Shown one piece after another: positions 33,329 to 41,957 of a stretch of 64,000 nucleotides of DNA. Numbering within the stretch: the stretch's first letter is position 1; every line of letters begins with the position of its first letter. The translations under genes and the position numbers were made by a program. The notes under the pieces were generated by a model. It had not been told where the DNA came from. It did no database searches and saw only the letters and a program-made list of their open reading frames with translations. Source of the stretch: Erysipelotrichaceae bacterium (lineage in GTDB: Bacteria; Bacillota_I; Bacilli_A; Erysipelotrichales; Erysipelotrichaceae); contig JAFRKI010000009.1 in the NCBI GenBank assembly GCA_017431825.1, positions 1 through 64,000 on the forward strand, given 5' to 3'.

Positions 33329-34528
33329 ATGAAAACGGTATTCAATGACAGAAGCACGGGACAGCCTTTACTTTACGGAGAACTGCCGGAAGACTTTTCC
33401 CCGGAGGCATCTGCATCCATCAGGCAGTATCCGGTAAACCAGATCCTTTATATCGAGGCCAGGGCCGTTAAAGGGGGCTGCACGATCGGCTATCACAGCG
33501 GCGATACTTATCTTTATGAAAAGAAAAAGCTGGCTGATCCGTTCGGTTTTGCGCCTAAGCAGGCAGCTCAGAACGATTCGGGATTCTGGATAGCGACGCC
33601 CAGAACACTTGAAGAAGACCTGGATATGGCAGCTGCTTCCTTGCTGAATAAAAGAGTAAGTGCCAGGGCATATTATGATATTTCCGAAACACTGAAGAAT
33701 AAAGGAAGAAAGGAATTCGACCGTCAGGTAAACAGTTTCCGTGAAGAGCTGCAGATGGCAATGTCGATCGCTTCGATGTCCGTAGCCAACATTATCAGAA
33801 ACTATCTCTTTGACGGCGGACTTGGCATCTATGAGGATGACGGAAAACTCGTAGCCGTCTGTCTTTTCCGGGTCGGCGTTGAGATGGATACGATGCTGGG
33901 ACAGGGCATCTATGAGAACATCACCGGCGAACCGTTCGGTCAGGCCGATTCTTCAAGAGTCGACATAGCCAATGCGACCTGGAATATTCCTTATGTTACC
34001 TACATGATCTCCGACAGCAAAGAAGATCTGAAGACTTTCCTGACGTTTGCGGACAGTGCCGATCTCAGCAGTGAAGTCATCGCTTACCGTGATCAGCTGG
34101 CCATGCAGGTAAGGCAGTTCCAGATGCAGAAAGCACAGATGGACAACATGCAGACCCAGGCTCAGATCAGTAACATGTTTGCGATGCAGCAGCAGCAGTT
34201 TGCGTCGATGGACCGCATGCGGGACACGATGTCCAGAGACCTCGATCAGTGGCGTGCCGGTCAGGCGCAGATGCGTCAGCAGATGGATGCCAGATTCGCC
34301 CCGTCTAATACCGGTTTTGAAAGCAATGATGACAGGATACAGCGCTGGCGTCATGAATCGATGATGGGTGTCGAAACCTATGAAAGAGATGACGGATCGA
34401 CTGTCGAGTTCACCAACCGGGCTGACCGCGTATTTGAGAATAACCTCACCAGCACCAGCCACTTCGGCACCGAGCATTACTATGACGATTACGTTCCGGA
34501 CGGCTGGCATGAACTGAAAAAGAAATAA
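33329..34528 (+). CDS. Protein of unknown function downstream of the NAD operon
   Basis: A 399-residue protein that I do not recognise. There is no signal peptide or clear membrane segment, so it is probably cytosolic. Residues 1-230 are mixed alpha/beta, with ARAVKGGCTIGYHSG and FRVGVEMDTMLGQGIYENIT. Residues about 250-325 are a long coiled-coil-like stretch rich in Gln and Met. The C-terminal ~70 residues (RWRHESMMGVETYERDDGST through DDYVPDGWHELKKK) form a compact Trp/Tyr-rich module. It begins seven bases after nadD and shares its transcript up to the terminator at 34528, so a link with NAD metabolism is possible but unsupported by motifs. Alternatively it is a passenger gene. Confidence 0.6.
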   Translation: MKTVFNDRSTGQPLLYGELPEDFSPEASASIRQYPVNQILYIEARAVKGGCTIGYHSGDTYLYEKKKLADPFGFAPKQAAQNDSGFWIATPRTLEEDLDMAAASLLNKRVSARAYYDISETLKNKGRKEFDRQVNSFREELQMAMSIASMSVANIIRNYLFDGGLGIYEDDGKLVAVCLFRVGVEMDTMLGQGIYENITGEPFGQADSSRVDIANATWNIPYVTYMISDSKEDLKTFLTFADSADLSSEVIAYRDQLAMQVRQFQMQKAQMDNMQTQAQISNMFAMQQQQFASMDRMRDTMSRDLDQWRAGQAQMRQQMDARFAPSNTGFESNDDRIQRWRHESMMGVETYERDDGSTVEFTNRADRVFENNLTSTSHFGTEHYYDDYVPDGWHELKKK

Positions 34529-34553
34529 AAATCGATTCATTAATCGATTTTTT
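34528..34553 (+). terminator. Terminator of the NAD operon
   Basis: AAATCGATT pairs with AATCGATTT across a CATT loop; a T run follows. Each arm is itself palindromic. Confidence 0.85.
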
Positions 34554-34627
34554 GTTTGTGCAGAATTTCACTGAATTTATCATTTATTTCTATCTGTTAT
34601 AATGAATAAAAAGAGGAGATGCATATC

Positions 34628-35743
34628 ATGAAAGATCTGAAAGATATCAGGAAACTCGGTTTCGGACTGATGAGACTGCCGAGAAACGGTGAAGTCATCG
34701 ATGTGGAAGAGACCAAAGTCATGGTCGACAAATTCATCGAAGCCGGTTTCAACTATTTCGATACAGCCTTCGTCTATCCGGGTTCCGAAGACGTAGCCAG
34801 ACAGGCCCTGGTAGAAAGGTACGACAGGGAATCCTACTTCCTGGCTACCAAGAATGCGGCCTGGGACAACTGCCAGAGCAGGGAAGATGCTATAAAGCAG
34901 TTTCTGACATCACTGGAAAGAACGGGTGCCGGTTATTTTGACCTATATCTTCTGCATAACCTGGGAAGTCCGCGGACTGAATTTTTCGATAAGTTCGACA
35001 TGTGGAACTTCGTCAAGGAGAAAAAGGAAGAAGGCCTTATCAGACATTACGGCTTCTCCTTCCACGGTACACCGGAGGAACTGGAAGTACTGCTTACGGA
35101 ACATCCGGATGTGGAATTCGTCCAGCTGCAGATCAACTATGCAGACTGGGATTCACCGGTCATCAGATCACGGGAATGCTACGAGACCTGCCAGAGGCAC
35201 GGCAAGCCGGTAGTCATCATGGAACCGGTCAAAGGCGGCAGTCTGGCCAATCCGATACCGTCTGTCAGAAAGGTCTTCGATGAAGCCGATCCAAGTGTTT
35301 CACCGTCATCCTGGGCCATCAGGTTCGCAGCCAGTCTCGATAACGTACTGACGGTACTCAGCGGCATGTCCAACATATCCCAGATGGAAGACAACCTTAA
35401 AACAATGACCGATTTCAAAGCCCTGTCCGATGATGACCGGAAAGTCATTGTCAGAGCAGTGGAAGAGCTGCAGAAGGCCGATTCCATTCCTTGTACCAAC
35501 TGCAAGTACTGCGTTCACGTCTGTCCTAATGACATAGCCATCAACGAGTATTTCAGAGCGTACAACGAGCTAAACGTCTATAACAACAAGGCCAGATCCG
35601 ACCAGTTATACAACCGAGCCATCAGTGCCGGCAAGAATCCGGCGTCGATGTGCATCCAGTGCGCAACATGCGAAGGAGCCTGCCCTCAGCATCTGCCGAT
35701 AGTTGAGCTGCTCGCCAATAAGATCGTTCCGACCTACGAATAA
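34628..35743 (+). CDS. Aldo/keto reductase with C-terminal 4Fe-4S ferredoxin-type motifs
   Basis: A 371-residue oxidoreductase. The aldo/keto reductase barrel is marked by LGFGLMRLPRNG, the catalytic Tyr region YFDTAFVYPGSE and YFDLYLLHNLG. The C-terminal part holds two clusters, CTNCKYCVHVCP and CIQCATCEGACP, typical of ferredoxin-like 4Fe-4S ligands. Such fused proteins are common in anaerobic Firmicutes; the clusters may pass electrons to a bound substrate or cofactor. I chose the ATG at 34628 because the GAGGAG site ends nine bases before it; the ATG at 34619 is only bases from that site. The gene has its own TATAAT box (34598 region) and a terminator at 35747. Confidence 0.9.
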   Translation: MKDLKDIRKLGFGLMRLPRNGEVIDVEETKVMVDKFIEAGFNYFDTAFVYPGSEDVARQALVERYDRESYFLATKNAAWDNCQSREDAIKQFLTSLERTGAGYFDLYLLHNLGSPRTEFFDKFDMWNFVKEKKEEGLIRHYGFSFHGTPEELEVLLTEHPDVEFVQLQINYADWDSPVIRSRECYETCQRHGKPVVIMEPVKGGSLANPIPSVRKVFDEADPSVSPSSWAIRFAASLDNVLTVLSGMSNISQMEDNLKTMTDFKALSDDDRKVIVRAVEELQKADSIPCTNCKYCVHVCPNDIAINEYFRAYNELNVYNNKARSDQLYNRAISAGKNPASMCIQCATCEGACPQHLPIVELLANKIVPTYE

Positions 35744-35746
35744 GAT

Positions 35747-35773
35747 AAAGCGAAGCCTAAGGGCTTCGCTTTA
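35747..35773 (+). terminator. Terminator after the aldo/keto reductase
   Basis: AAAGCGAAGCC pairs with GGCTTCGCTTT, TAAG loop; the tail is only moderately T-rich. Confidence 0.8.
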
Positions 35774-35787
35774 TAATCATACTGTCT

Positions 35788-35827
35788 AAATCATCCGAAA
35801 AAGATTATAATCAGTTTTGGATGATTT
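35788..35827 (+). promoter_or_regulatory. Inverted repeat flanking the promoter of the DUF3267 gene
   Basis: AAATCATCC at 35788-35796 and GGATGATTT at 35819-35827 are exact inverted repeats, 22 bases apart, on either side of the TATAAT at 35806-35811. The layout suits a regulator that bridges the -10 region. The ribosome site (GAGGT) follows before the ATG at 35844. Confidence 0.45.
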
Positions 35828-35843
35828 TAAATGAGGTAAGAAA

Positions 35844-36464
35844 ATGAAAGAAGAAGAAAGAAAACTGAGTGCCGCTGAACAGAGAAGAGCCGAAGAATTT
35901 GAGAAGCTCAGCGGGAAGATGAAGGAAGAAGGATATACCATAACGGAAAGGATCGTCGGCATCGTCAAAGCCAATGCCATATCCCTGATCGCAATGATCC
36001 CGGTATTTGCGGTGGGAATGTATCTGTTCTTTAAGATCAACGCTCCAAGCAACATCGATTTCAACGGTCTGATCCTGATAGCAGCCATGCTGGTACTGGT
36101 CGTTGTGCACGAGCTGCTGCACGGCATGACCTGGGCTCTGTTTACCGAAAACCACTGGAAGGATATCGAATTCGGTTTCATGAAGGAACTGCTTACGCCG
36201 TACTGCACCTGCAGGGTCCCTTTAAAGAAGGGTGCTTATCTGGCCGGAAGCCTGATGCCGCTGATCGTGCTGGGCATCATTCCTTTTATCGTATCCCTGT
36301 TTAACGGATCCTTTATGCTGCTGGTGATCTCGCTGGTGATGATGCTGGCAGCTACCGGCGACATCATCGTTTCCATCATGATGCTCAGATACAAGAGCGA
36401 TGCCGGGGAAGTGATCTTCCTTGACCATCCGTACAAAGCCGGCTTCGTCGTCTTTGAAAGGTAA
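35844..36464 (+). CDS. DUF3267-like membrane zincin protein
   Basis: A 206-residue membrane protein with four predicted segments. The motif VVVHELLHGMTWALF contains HExxH inside a hydrophobic helix, as in DUF3267 proteins, which are thought to be membrane metallopeptidases; activity is not established for the family. A later YLAGSLMPLIVLG matches the other conserved part. The N-terminus is charged and helical (EEERKLSAAEQRRAEEFEKL) and probably cytosolic. The gene is monocistronic, with an inverted repeat around its promoter and a terminator after it. The substrate is unknown. Confidence 0.78.
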   Translation: MKEEERKLSAAEQRRAEEFEKLSGKMKEEGYTITERIVGIVKANAISLIAMIPVFAVGMYLFFKINAPSNIDFNGLILIAAMLVLVVVHELLHGMTWALFTENHWKDIEFGFMKELLTPYCTCRVPLKKGAYLAGSLMPLIVLGIIPFIVSLFNGSFMLLVISLVMMLAATGDIIVSIMMLRYKSDAGEVIFLDHPYKAGFVVFER

Positions 36465-36473
36465 GAATCGTAA

Positions 36474-36503
36474 TAAAAAAAACGGCAGCAGCTGCCGTTT
36501 TTA
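36474..36503. terminator. Bidirectional terminator between the DUF3267 and darA genes
   Basis: AACGGCA pairs with TGCCGTT across a GCAGC loop, with A runs on the left and T runs on the right. The genes converge here. Confidence 0.8.
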
Positions 36504-36521
36504 AATAATACTGATTAACGA

Positions 36522-36845
36522 CTATAATTTAAGGAACTGGTCGACGTTCAGTACGAAGATGGTGGCACCGCCAACCGTTACTTCTACCGGCATCGGCGAG
36601 AAATCTCCGGACATGAAGGATGTGGCAGCCGGGGCAACTTCCGTTCTTCTCTTTGATTCGGAACCGATCAGCTCGATAGCCTTGTCCACGAGTTCATCTT
36701 CACATCCCACGATAAAGGTCGTATTGCCCAGGGACAGGAAACCGCCGGTCGTAGCCAGTTTGGTTACCTGGAATGAATTACTATTCAAAGCGCTCACAAC
36801 GGCTGAACTGTCATCATTTGATACGATAGCTAATATAAGTTTCAT
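36522..36845 (-). CDS. darA: PII-like cyclic-di-AMP receptor (DarA/PstA family)
   Basis: A 107-residue PII-like protein. It begins MKLILAIVSNDDSSAVVSAL, followed by TKLATTGGFLSLGNTTFIVG, whose TTGGFL loop matches c-di-AMP-binding PII-like proteins, and it ends GATIFVLNVDQF. DarA/PstA trimers bind c-di-AMP at subunit interfaces; the downstream target is not settled. I start at the ATG whose first base is 36845, preceded on the minus strand by GGAGGAAGT; a longer frame reading back to 36908 adds a stretch absent from the family. A TATAAT-like box on the minus strand lies near 36870. No cdaA or phosphodiesterase gene is in the window. Confidence 0.9.
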   Translation of the reverse strand: MKLILAIVSNDDSSAVVSALNSNSFQVTKLATTGGFLSLGNTTFIVGCEDELVDKAIELIGSESKRRTEVAPAATSFMSGDFSPMPVEVTVGGATIFVLNVDQFLKL

Positions 36846-36931
36846 AGTACTTCCTCCGGTTTCATTATAACAATTTTCATATCTTTTGAAATCAAATCTG
36901 AAAGCCAAACCGATTAAAAGTTTAAATATAG

Positions 36932-36937
36932 TATAAT
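36932..36937 (+). promoter_or_regulatory. -10 box of the ftsE operon
   Basis: TATAAT ends nine bases before the ATG at 36947, so the leader would be two or three bases. No Shine-Dalgarno sequence is present. Confidence 0.45.
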
Positions 36938-36946
36938 AGATTAAGT

Positions 36947-37741
36947 ATGATCAGACTAAACAAAGTATCAAAGAAATATAAAAACGGAACTCACGCCTTA
37001 TATGACATTACCCTCAACATCAAGGAGGGTGAATTTGTCTATATCATCGGAGCTACCGGATCGGGCAAATCGACGCTGATTAAGCTCCTGGACGGTGAGG
37101 AAGTGCCGACATCGGGCGATGTCATCGTCAACAAGATCAATGTCGGCAAACTCAAGAAGTCCAAGGTCCCGATGTACAGAAGGAATATCGGCGTGGTCTT
37201 CCAGGACTACCGTCTGCTGCCGAAAAAGAACACTTTTGAGAACGTGGCCTATGCCATGGAAGTCATCGATACGCCGACCAAGGTCTTAAGGCCGAGAGTC
37301 AGGGAAGTCATCAAGATGGTCGAACTATCCGATAAATCGACGTCTTTCCCGGGCCAGTTATCCGGCGGCCAGCAGCAGCGTGTAGCCATCGCCAGGGCCA
37401 TTGCGAACAAGCCTAAGATCCTGATCGCCGACGAACCTACCGGCAACCTCGATCCGAAGATGAGCGACGACATCATCAGTCTTTTTGAAAGGATCAATAA
37501 GGAAGAGGGCACGACCATCCTGATCGTTACCCATGACATCCAGACCGTCAAGAACCATCCGAAAAGGACCATCGAGATCGCCAGCGGCCATGTGGTAAGG
37601 GATCTGCCGGAAGGACTGAAGGATGAAGACATTCCGAAGGACATTGAACCTGACGTTTACTTTGAACAGACAGCCAAGCTGCGGCTGGACGAAGAGAAGA
37701 AACAGGAAGAAACTGAAGAGTTAAAGGAAGAAAATGTTTAG
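36947..37741 (+). CDS. ftsE: Cell-division ATPase FtsE
   Basis: A 264-residue ABC ATPase. Walker A is IGATGSGKSTLIKLL, the signature [15 protein letters not shown], Walker B ILIADEPTGNLDP and the switch LIVTHDIQTV; IGVVFQDYRLLPKKN is characteristic of FtsE. A 35-residue charged tail (DEEKKQEETEELKEENV) extends past the usual ~228 residues. FtsE pairs with the overlapping FtsX to switch on a peptidoglycan hydrolase outside the membrane. The likely partner, an M23 protein with coiled coil, is two genes on. The gene lacks a clear Shine-Dalgarno sequence, and the TATAAT box is nine bases before ATG. Confidence 0.96.
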   Translation: MIRLNKVSKKYKNGTHALYDITLNIKEGEFVYIIGATGSGKSTLIKLLDGEEVPTSGDVIVNKINVGKLKKSKVPMYRRNIGVVFQDYRLLPKKNTFENVAYAMEVIDTPTKVLRPRVREVIKMVELSDKSTSFPGQLSGGQQQRVAIARAIANKPKILIADEPTGNLDPKMSDDIISLFERINKEEGTTILIVTHDIQTVKNHPKRTIEIASGHVVRDLPEGLKDEDIPKDIEPDVYFEQTAKLRLDEEKKQEETEELKEENV

Positions 37742-38630
37742 AAGATTTTCAAGACACATAAAAGAAGGATTCATCGGTGTAGGAAGGCATTTCGGCATGG
37801 CCATATCATCAAGTGCTTCCGTTACCATCGCCCTTTTTCTGGTGGGCTTCTTTCTGGTCATAACCTATAATCTCAATCTGATAGCCAAGGACATCGAACA
37901 GTCCATTTCCTTAAGTGCACTGGTCGATTACAATATCACGTCACAGACGGCTCTGGATACGCTGGAAAAGCAGATCCTGAGCATCGACGGCGTCAAGACC
38001 GTCGAGTTCCGCAGCAAGGATGACGAGTTCACTTATTATGTGGAACAGTATCCCGACATCAGGGAATTCAACGAGTACTACCGTGATCAGAATCCGTTCC
38101 ACGATGCGTTCCTGGTAGGTGTGGAAGACGGCAACGAACTGGAAACGGTCAAGAATAAGATCGCAGCCATCAATGGCATAGCTTCCGTTCATGACGGCGG
38201 CAGCAATACCTATCTGCTGATAAACGCTCTGGAGAAGGTGAGGATCTTCGGCGGTGTGCTGGTGCTGGCACTGGCGGTACTGGCTGTCTATCTCATCTAC
38301 AACACCATCTCCATCACCATCAGGGCCCGTGATACCGAGATCTGGATCATGAAGAACGTCGGAGCCAAAAACGGCTACATCAGGGCGCCTTTCCTGGTGG
38401 AAGGCATCATCATCGGCGTGCTGGGAAGCCTTATCCCGATCGGTGCGATGATCGCCTTATATCTTTATGCCTTCAACAGATCGGACGGAGTTATACTGGG
38501 CGTATTCAATCTGGTCGAACCGTATCCGTTTCTGCTTTATCTGTGTCTGGCTCTTCTGGGGATCGGCATCATCGTCGGTTTTATCGGTTCCTATCTGAGC
38601 GTTTCCAGACTGCTGAGGAATAAACGATGA
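37734..38630 (+). CDS. ftsX: Cell-division membrane protein FtsX
   Basis: A 298-residue protein with one N-terminal membrane segment (about 22-45), an extracytoplasmic domain (SLSALVDYNITSQTALDTLE through VHDGGSN) and three C-terminal segments. The family motif WIMKNVGAKNGYIRAPFLVEG is present. It overlaps ftsE by eight bases and the next gene by four. The external loop of FtsX contacts coiled-coil hydrolase activators such as PcsB, EnvC or CwlO; the next gene encodes such a protein. Confidence 0.95.
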   Translation: MFRRFSRHIKEGFIGVGRHFGMAISSSASVTIALFLVGFFLVITYNLNLIAKDIEQSISLSALVDYNITSQTALDTLEKQILSIDGVKTVEFRSKDDEFTYYVEQYPDIREFNEYYRDQNPFHDAFLVGVEDGNELETVKNKIAAINGIASVHDGGSNTYLLINALEKVRIFGGVLVLALAVLAVYLIYNTISITIRARDTEIWIMKNVGAKNGYIRAPFLVEGIIIGVLGSLIPIGAMIALYLYAFNRSDGVILGVFNLVEPYPFLLYLCLALLGIGIIVGFIGSYLSVSRLLRNKR

Positions 38631-39979
38631 GAAAGAAACTGATGTCTTTCATACTTGTGATACTCGTTTTACTGCTTGGCCTCAATACCAGTTTTTTCAA
38701 TTACAGTGTCGTCTATGCGGACGGCGATGAAACGAGCGAACCGGATGATGACTGCGACAAGACCTGCAGGCTGAACCGGGCAAGGGAAAAGCAGAAGGAA
38801 CTGGAAGCCGAAATGGCCAAAGCCAAGGAGAACTACGATGAATACATGTCCCTGGCCTCCAAATTTGCGAAAGAGACGGAAGCCCTGGAAGCGGAAATAG
38901 CCGAACTGGTCCCGCAGATCGAAGACCTTACCACCAAGATCGATATCCTGGAGACCAGCATTGCGGAAAAGGAAAAGCTGGTCGAAGAGCTCAATGAAAG
39001 AGTACTGAACCGCATGGCCGATGCCCAGGGAACGATGCATTTCAATCCTTATCTGGATTTCCTGCTGGGTTCCAAGGGCTTTGCGGATCTGATAAGAAGG
39101 ATCTACGGCATCGAAGCCATCAATGCCAAGGAAGAGAACGACCGTGAAGAACTGGCCGAGATCATCCTGGCTTTACAGACGGAAAAGGCCGAACTCGATA
39201 CCGTGCGTGAAGAGCTTGAAAACAAGAAAGTCGATCTGGAGATCAAACAGGCGGAAGCCGAACAGATGCGTTCCTACTATGTGGAAGCAGCCAGGATCGC
39301 CGATGAAGAGATCGATGATTACCGTAACCAGATCGATGAACAGATCGCTATCCAGACTTCCATATCCTTTGATATCGAAGACCTTCTGAACATGGATCCG
39401 GTCTACGGTTTCACTTCCCCGGTACCGGGATCACACATTTCGGCAGGCTTCCCGTATTATCCGGCAAGCTTCGGCGGCGGTGTCCACTTAGGCGTCGACT
39501 ATGCGGCCAAGGTCGGTACGACCATCTATGCCCCGGCTGACGGCGTCATCATCATTTCCGATGACAACTGTGCGACATACGGATATCTGGGCAATTCCTG
39601 CGGCGGAGCCGGAGGCGGCGTATCCTACGGCGGCAATCAGCTGTATATGCTGTGCTCGGTAAACGGCACCATCTATGCCCTGACGTTCTCGCATCTTTAT
39701 TCGGGATCCGTCCATGCCGTCGGCGTAGTCACCCAGGGTACGGCCATAGCCAGAGTAGGCAGTTCCGGCAATTCCACCGGTCCGCACTGTCATATCGAAA
39801 TGTACTATCTGGGAGAAGGTGAAAACGAAGATATCCCGACTTATATAAACGCACTTAACAGCGGCCGTTATTCCCTGTCCTTCAACTGCGGATGGGGTTC
39901 AGCGGCACTTGCGAACATCTGTTCGAATAAAGGCCGAGCTCCATGCCGGCTGAACGGAGCCGATTATTTACCGCACTGA
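38627..39979 (+). CDS. Secreted coiled-coil M23 murein hydrolase or activator (FtsEX partner)
   Basis: A 450-residue exported protein. The signal peptide is MRKKLMSFILVILVLLLGLN and continues to about VVYA. Residues ~40-250 are a long coiled coil (REKQKELEAEMAKAKENYDE through ARIADEEIDDYRNQIDEQ), as in PcsB and EnvC. The C-terminal domain is an M23/LytM fold: HLGVDYAAKVGTTIYAPADG supplies His and Asp, and TGPHCHIEMYYLG the HxH pair, so zinc ligands look complete and it may be a true endopeptidase. Cys residues near the end (FNCGWG, NICSNKG, APCRLNG) are unusual for a secreted Firmicute protein and could form a disulfide. The position directly after ftsX supports control by FtsEX. Confidence 0.9.
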   Translation: MRKKLMSFILVILVLLLGLNTSFFNYSVVYADGDETSEPDDDCDKTCRLNRAREKQKELEAEMAKAKENYDEYMSLASKFAKETEALEAEIAELVPQIEDLTTKIDILETSIAEKEKLVEELNERVLNRMADAQGTMHFNPYLDFLLGSKGFADLIRRIYGIEAINAKEENDREELAEIILALQTEKAELDTVREELENKKVDLEIKQAEAEQMRSYYVEAARIADEEIDDYRNQIDEQIAIQTSISFDIEDLLNMDPVYGFTSPVPGSHISAGFPYYPASFGGGVHLGVDYAAKVGTTIYAPADGVIIISDDNCATYGYLGNSCGGAGGGVSYGGNQLYMLCSVNGTIYALTFSHLYSGSVHAVGVVTQGTAIARVGSSGNSTGPHCHIEMYYLGEGENEDIPTYINALNSGRYSLSFNCGWGSAALANICSNKGRAPCRLNGADYLPH

Positions 39980-41466
39980 TCATGGAAGAAGAAAAGAAAG
40001 TCATCGTCAGGCTCAAAAAAGAGCCCCTTGAATCGGAAAGAAGAGAGATCAGAAGCAGAAGAAGACGCCGTTTCCTGATCTTCCTTTTGTGTGCCCTCCT
40101 GTTTATCGGGGGATTCGTGCTGGGAACAGGCGCTTCCTATTTCCGTTCCGGTTCCGATTATCTGCCGCATTCCAGTGACAAGTTCGATACCATCAAGGAG
40201 TATCTGACTCGTGTCTGGCTTTACAATAACGATTATGAAAACCTGGAAGAAGTCATTGAAGACAAGGCCTATTACGGCATGACTTACTTCGAGGAAGACC
40301 CATACACCACTTACATGTCCAAGGAGGAACTGGACAGTTTCGCCTCCGGCATCAATATGGATTACGTAGGCATCGGCGTTCAGTATTATCTTCTGAACAA
40401 CACTGCCACCATCACCAGAGTCTTCAAGGAATCACCGGCGGAAAACGCCGGCATTAAAGCGGGAGACATCCTTAAGGAAGTGGACGGCATCTCTTTAGAC
40501 GGCGCCGATACCGAGACTATCAGAAGGCTCGTTCTAGGTGAAAAGGGAACGACGGTAGATATAGCGGTCGACAGGAACGGTGAAGAAATGATCTTCACGG
40601 TCGTAAGAGGTGAAGTCTATTCCACGGTCTATGCGGGACTGCAGGACGGATATCTCATCCTGTCCATCATGAGTTTCGGTGACAATACCGCCAACGAGAT
40701 CATCAGGTATCTCGATGATTACCGTGACTATGACCGTCTCATCATCGATCTCAGAGACAACAGCGGCGGCTATCAGACAGCCGTTCAGGAAGTTGCCGGA
40801 CTCTTCCTGGGCAAGGGCAAGGTCGTCATGAACCAGACCTACAACAACGGCAGCTCCGAAGCGGCCGTGACCATCTCCAATGACTATTTCGGCAATTTCC
40901 GCAAAGTCGTCATCCTGGTCAATAACGGTACGGCTTCGGCCGCCGAAGTGCTGGCGATCTGCCTGAGCGAGCTCCATGAAAACTGCATCCTGGTAGGTGA
41001 GACCACTTACGGCAAAGGCGTCGTTCAAAGCAGTTACCGTCTTTCTGACGGCTCCGCTTTAAAGGTAACCACTTCCGCCTGGTCATCACCAAACGGCAGG
41101 AGCATCAACGGCGAAGGCATCACACCTGATTATGAAGTAAAGCTCGACGAGATCTTCTATACCTTGGCCGTGGACATGGATGAAGATGATGAATATACGC
41201 TGGACAGCGTTTCCGAATACAACAGGCTGACCCAGCTGGCCCTCAAATACCTCGGTTATGAACCGAAGAGGACCGACGGTTACTTCGACGAAAGCTTCAG
41301 GGATACCCTCAACGTCTTCAAGAAAGACAACGGCTTAAAGACCGACGGCATCCTCGATCATGAAACATACAAGACCGTCTTTGACCGGGTGTCATATGTC
41401 TATGCGATGGATTATCATAAGGACCCGCAGCTGAATAAGGCCAAGGAACTGATCGACCAGAACTGA
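39943..41466 (+). CDS. S41 C-terminal processing protease with PDZ and peptidoglycan-binding domains
   Basis: A 507-residue protease from this start. One membrane anchor lies near 46-66 (FLIFLLCALLFIGGFVLGTG), followed by a PDZ domain (ITRVFKESPAENAGIKAGDI), the S41 catalytic domain and a C-terminal peptidoglycan-binding-like repeat (YLGYEPKRTDGYFDESFRDT). The catalytic pair is Ser332 in NNGTASAAEVLA and Lys358 in TYGKGVVQ. CtpB-like enzymes are encoded next to ftsEX in Bacillus too. The start is uncertain: ATG 39943 has AAAGG nine bases upstream but overlaps the previous gene by 37 bases; ATG 39982 (MEEEKKVIVRL) lies three bases after that gene's stop and would depend on coupling. Confidence 0.92.
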   Translation: MPAERSRLFTALIMEEEKKVIVRLKKEPLESERREIRSRRRRRFLIFLLCALLFIGGFVLGTGASYFRSGSDYLPHSSDKFDTIKEYLTRVWLYNNDYENLEEVIEDKAYYGMTYFEEDPYTTYMSKEELDSFASGINMDYVGIGVQYYLLNNTATITRVFKESPAENAGIKAGDILKEVDGISLDGADTETIRRLVLGEKGTTVDIAVDRNGEEMIFTVVRGEVYSTVYAGLQDGYLILSIMSFGDNTANEIIRYLDDYRDYDRLIIDLRDNSGGYQTAVQEVAGLFLGKGKVVMNQTYNNGSSEAAVTISNDYFGNFRKVVILVNNGTASAAEVLAICLSELHENCILVGETTYGKGVVQSSYRLSDGSALKVTTSAWSSPNGRSINGEGITPDYEVKLDEIFYTLAVDMDEDDEYTLDSVSEYNRLTQLALKYLGYEPKRTDGYFDESFRDTLNVFKKDNGLKTDGILDHETYKTVFDRVSYVYAMDYHKDPQLNKAKELIDQN

Positions 41467-41510
41467 GTCTTTATCCGGAACGTTCCGGAAGAAAGGGAAG
41501 CAGAGTTTCC

Positions 41511-41939
41511 ATGACAAGAAAAAGTGACAATATCCTCTCGCTTATAACGCCTAAGGCTTCGCTCATCTATCTGACTGACGACATGACGATAAGACAGGCC
41601 CTTGAAAAGATGAGGGTACACCGCTATACTTCGATTCCCATCATCAATGCCAAGGACGGCACCTATTACGGTTCGGTGGCGGAAGGCGACCTCCTTTATA
41701 ACATCTGCGGTGAAAAGCACCTTTCAGCCAGGGAACTGGAAAACAGAAAAATAACCAGCCTTGTCCGAAAACAGTACATGCCGGCCATGAAGGTCGACAT
41801 GTCGATGGATGAGCTGATAAAATTCATCACCATTCAGAATTACGTTCCGATAGTGGATGACCGCAATATCCTGATGGGCATCGTTACCCGAAGCTCCCTG
41901 ATGAAGTATCTGGTAAAGAAAATGGAAAAAATGAAGTAA
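41511..41939 (+). CDS. CBS-domain pair protein
   Basis: A 142-residue protein made of two CBS motifs: the first around LTDDMTIRQALEKMRVHRYTSIPII, the second around DMSMDELIKFITIQNYVPIVDDRN ending GIVTRSSLM. CBS pairs bind adenosine nucleotides, including c-di-AMP in Firmicutes (CbpB/DarB). It may be a nucleotide sensor, and the presence of DarA in the window makes c-di-AMP a possible ligand; this is inference. It follows the S41 protease by 44 bases, with a weak GGGAAG site well upstream of the ATG. A terminator shared with the convergent XRE gene follows. Confidence 0.83.
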   Translation: MTRKSDNILSLITPKASLIYLTDDMTIRQALEKMRVHRYTSIPIINAKDGTYYGSVAEGDLLYNICGEKHLSARELENRKITSLVRKQYMPAMKVDMSMDELIKFITIQNYVPIVDDRNILMGIVTRSSLMKYLVKKMEKMK

Positions 41940-41957
41940 CGCAGGTTACTTTATTTT
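41934..41957. terminator. Bidirectional terminator between the CBS and XRE genes
   Basis: AAGTAAC pairs with GTTACTT across a GCAG loop, with T-rich sequence on the right and its complement on the left. Confidence 0.75.
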
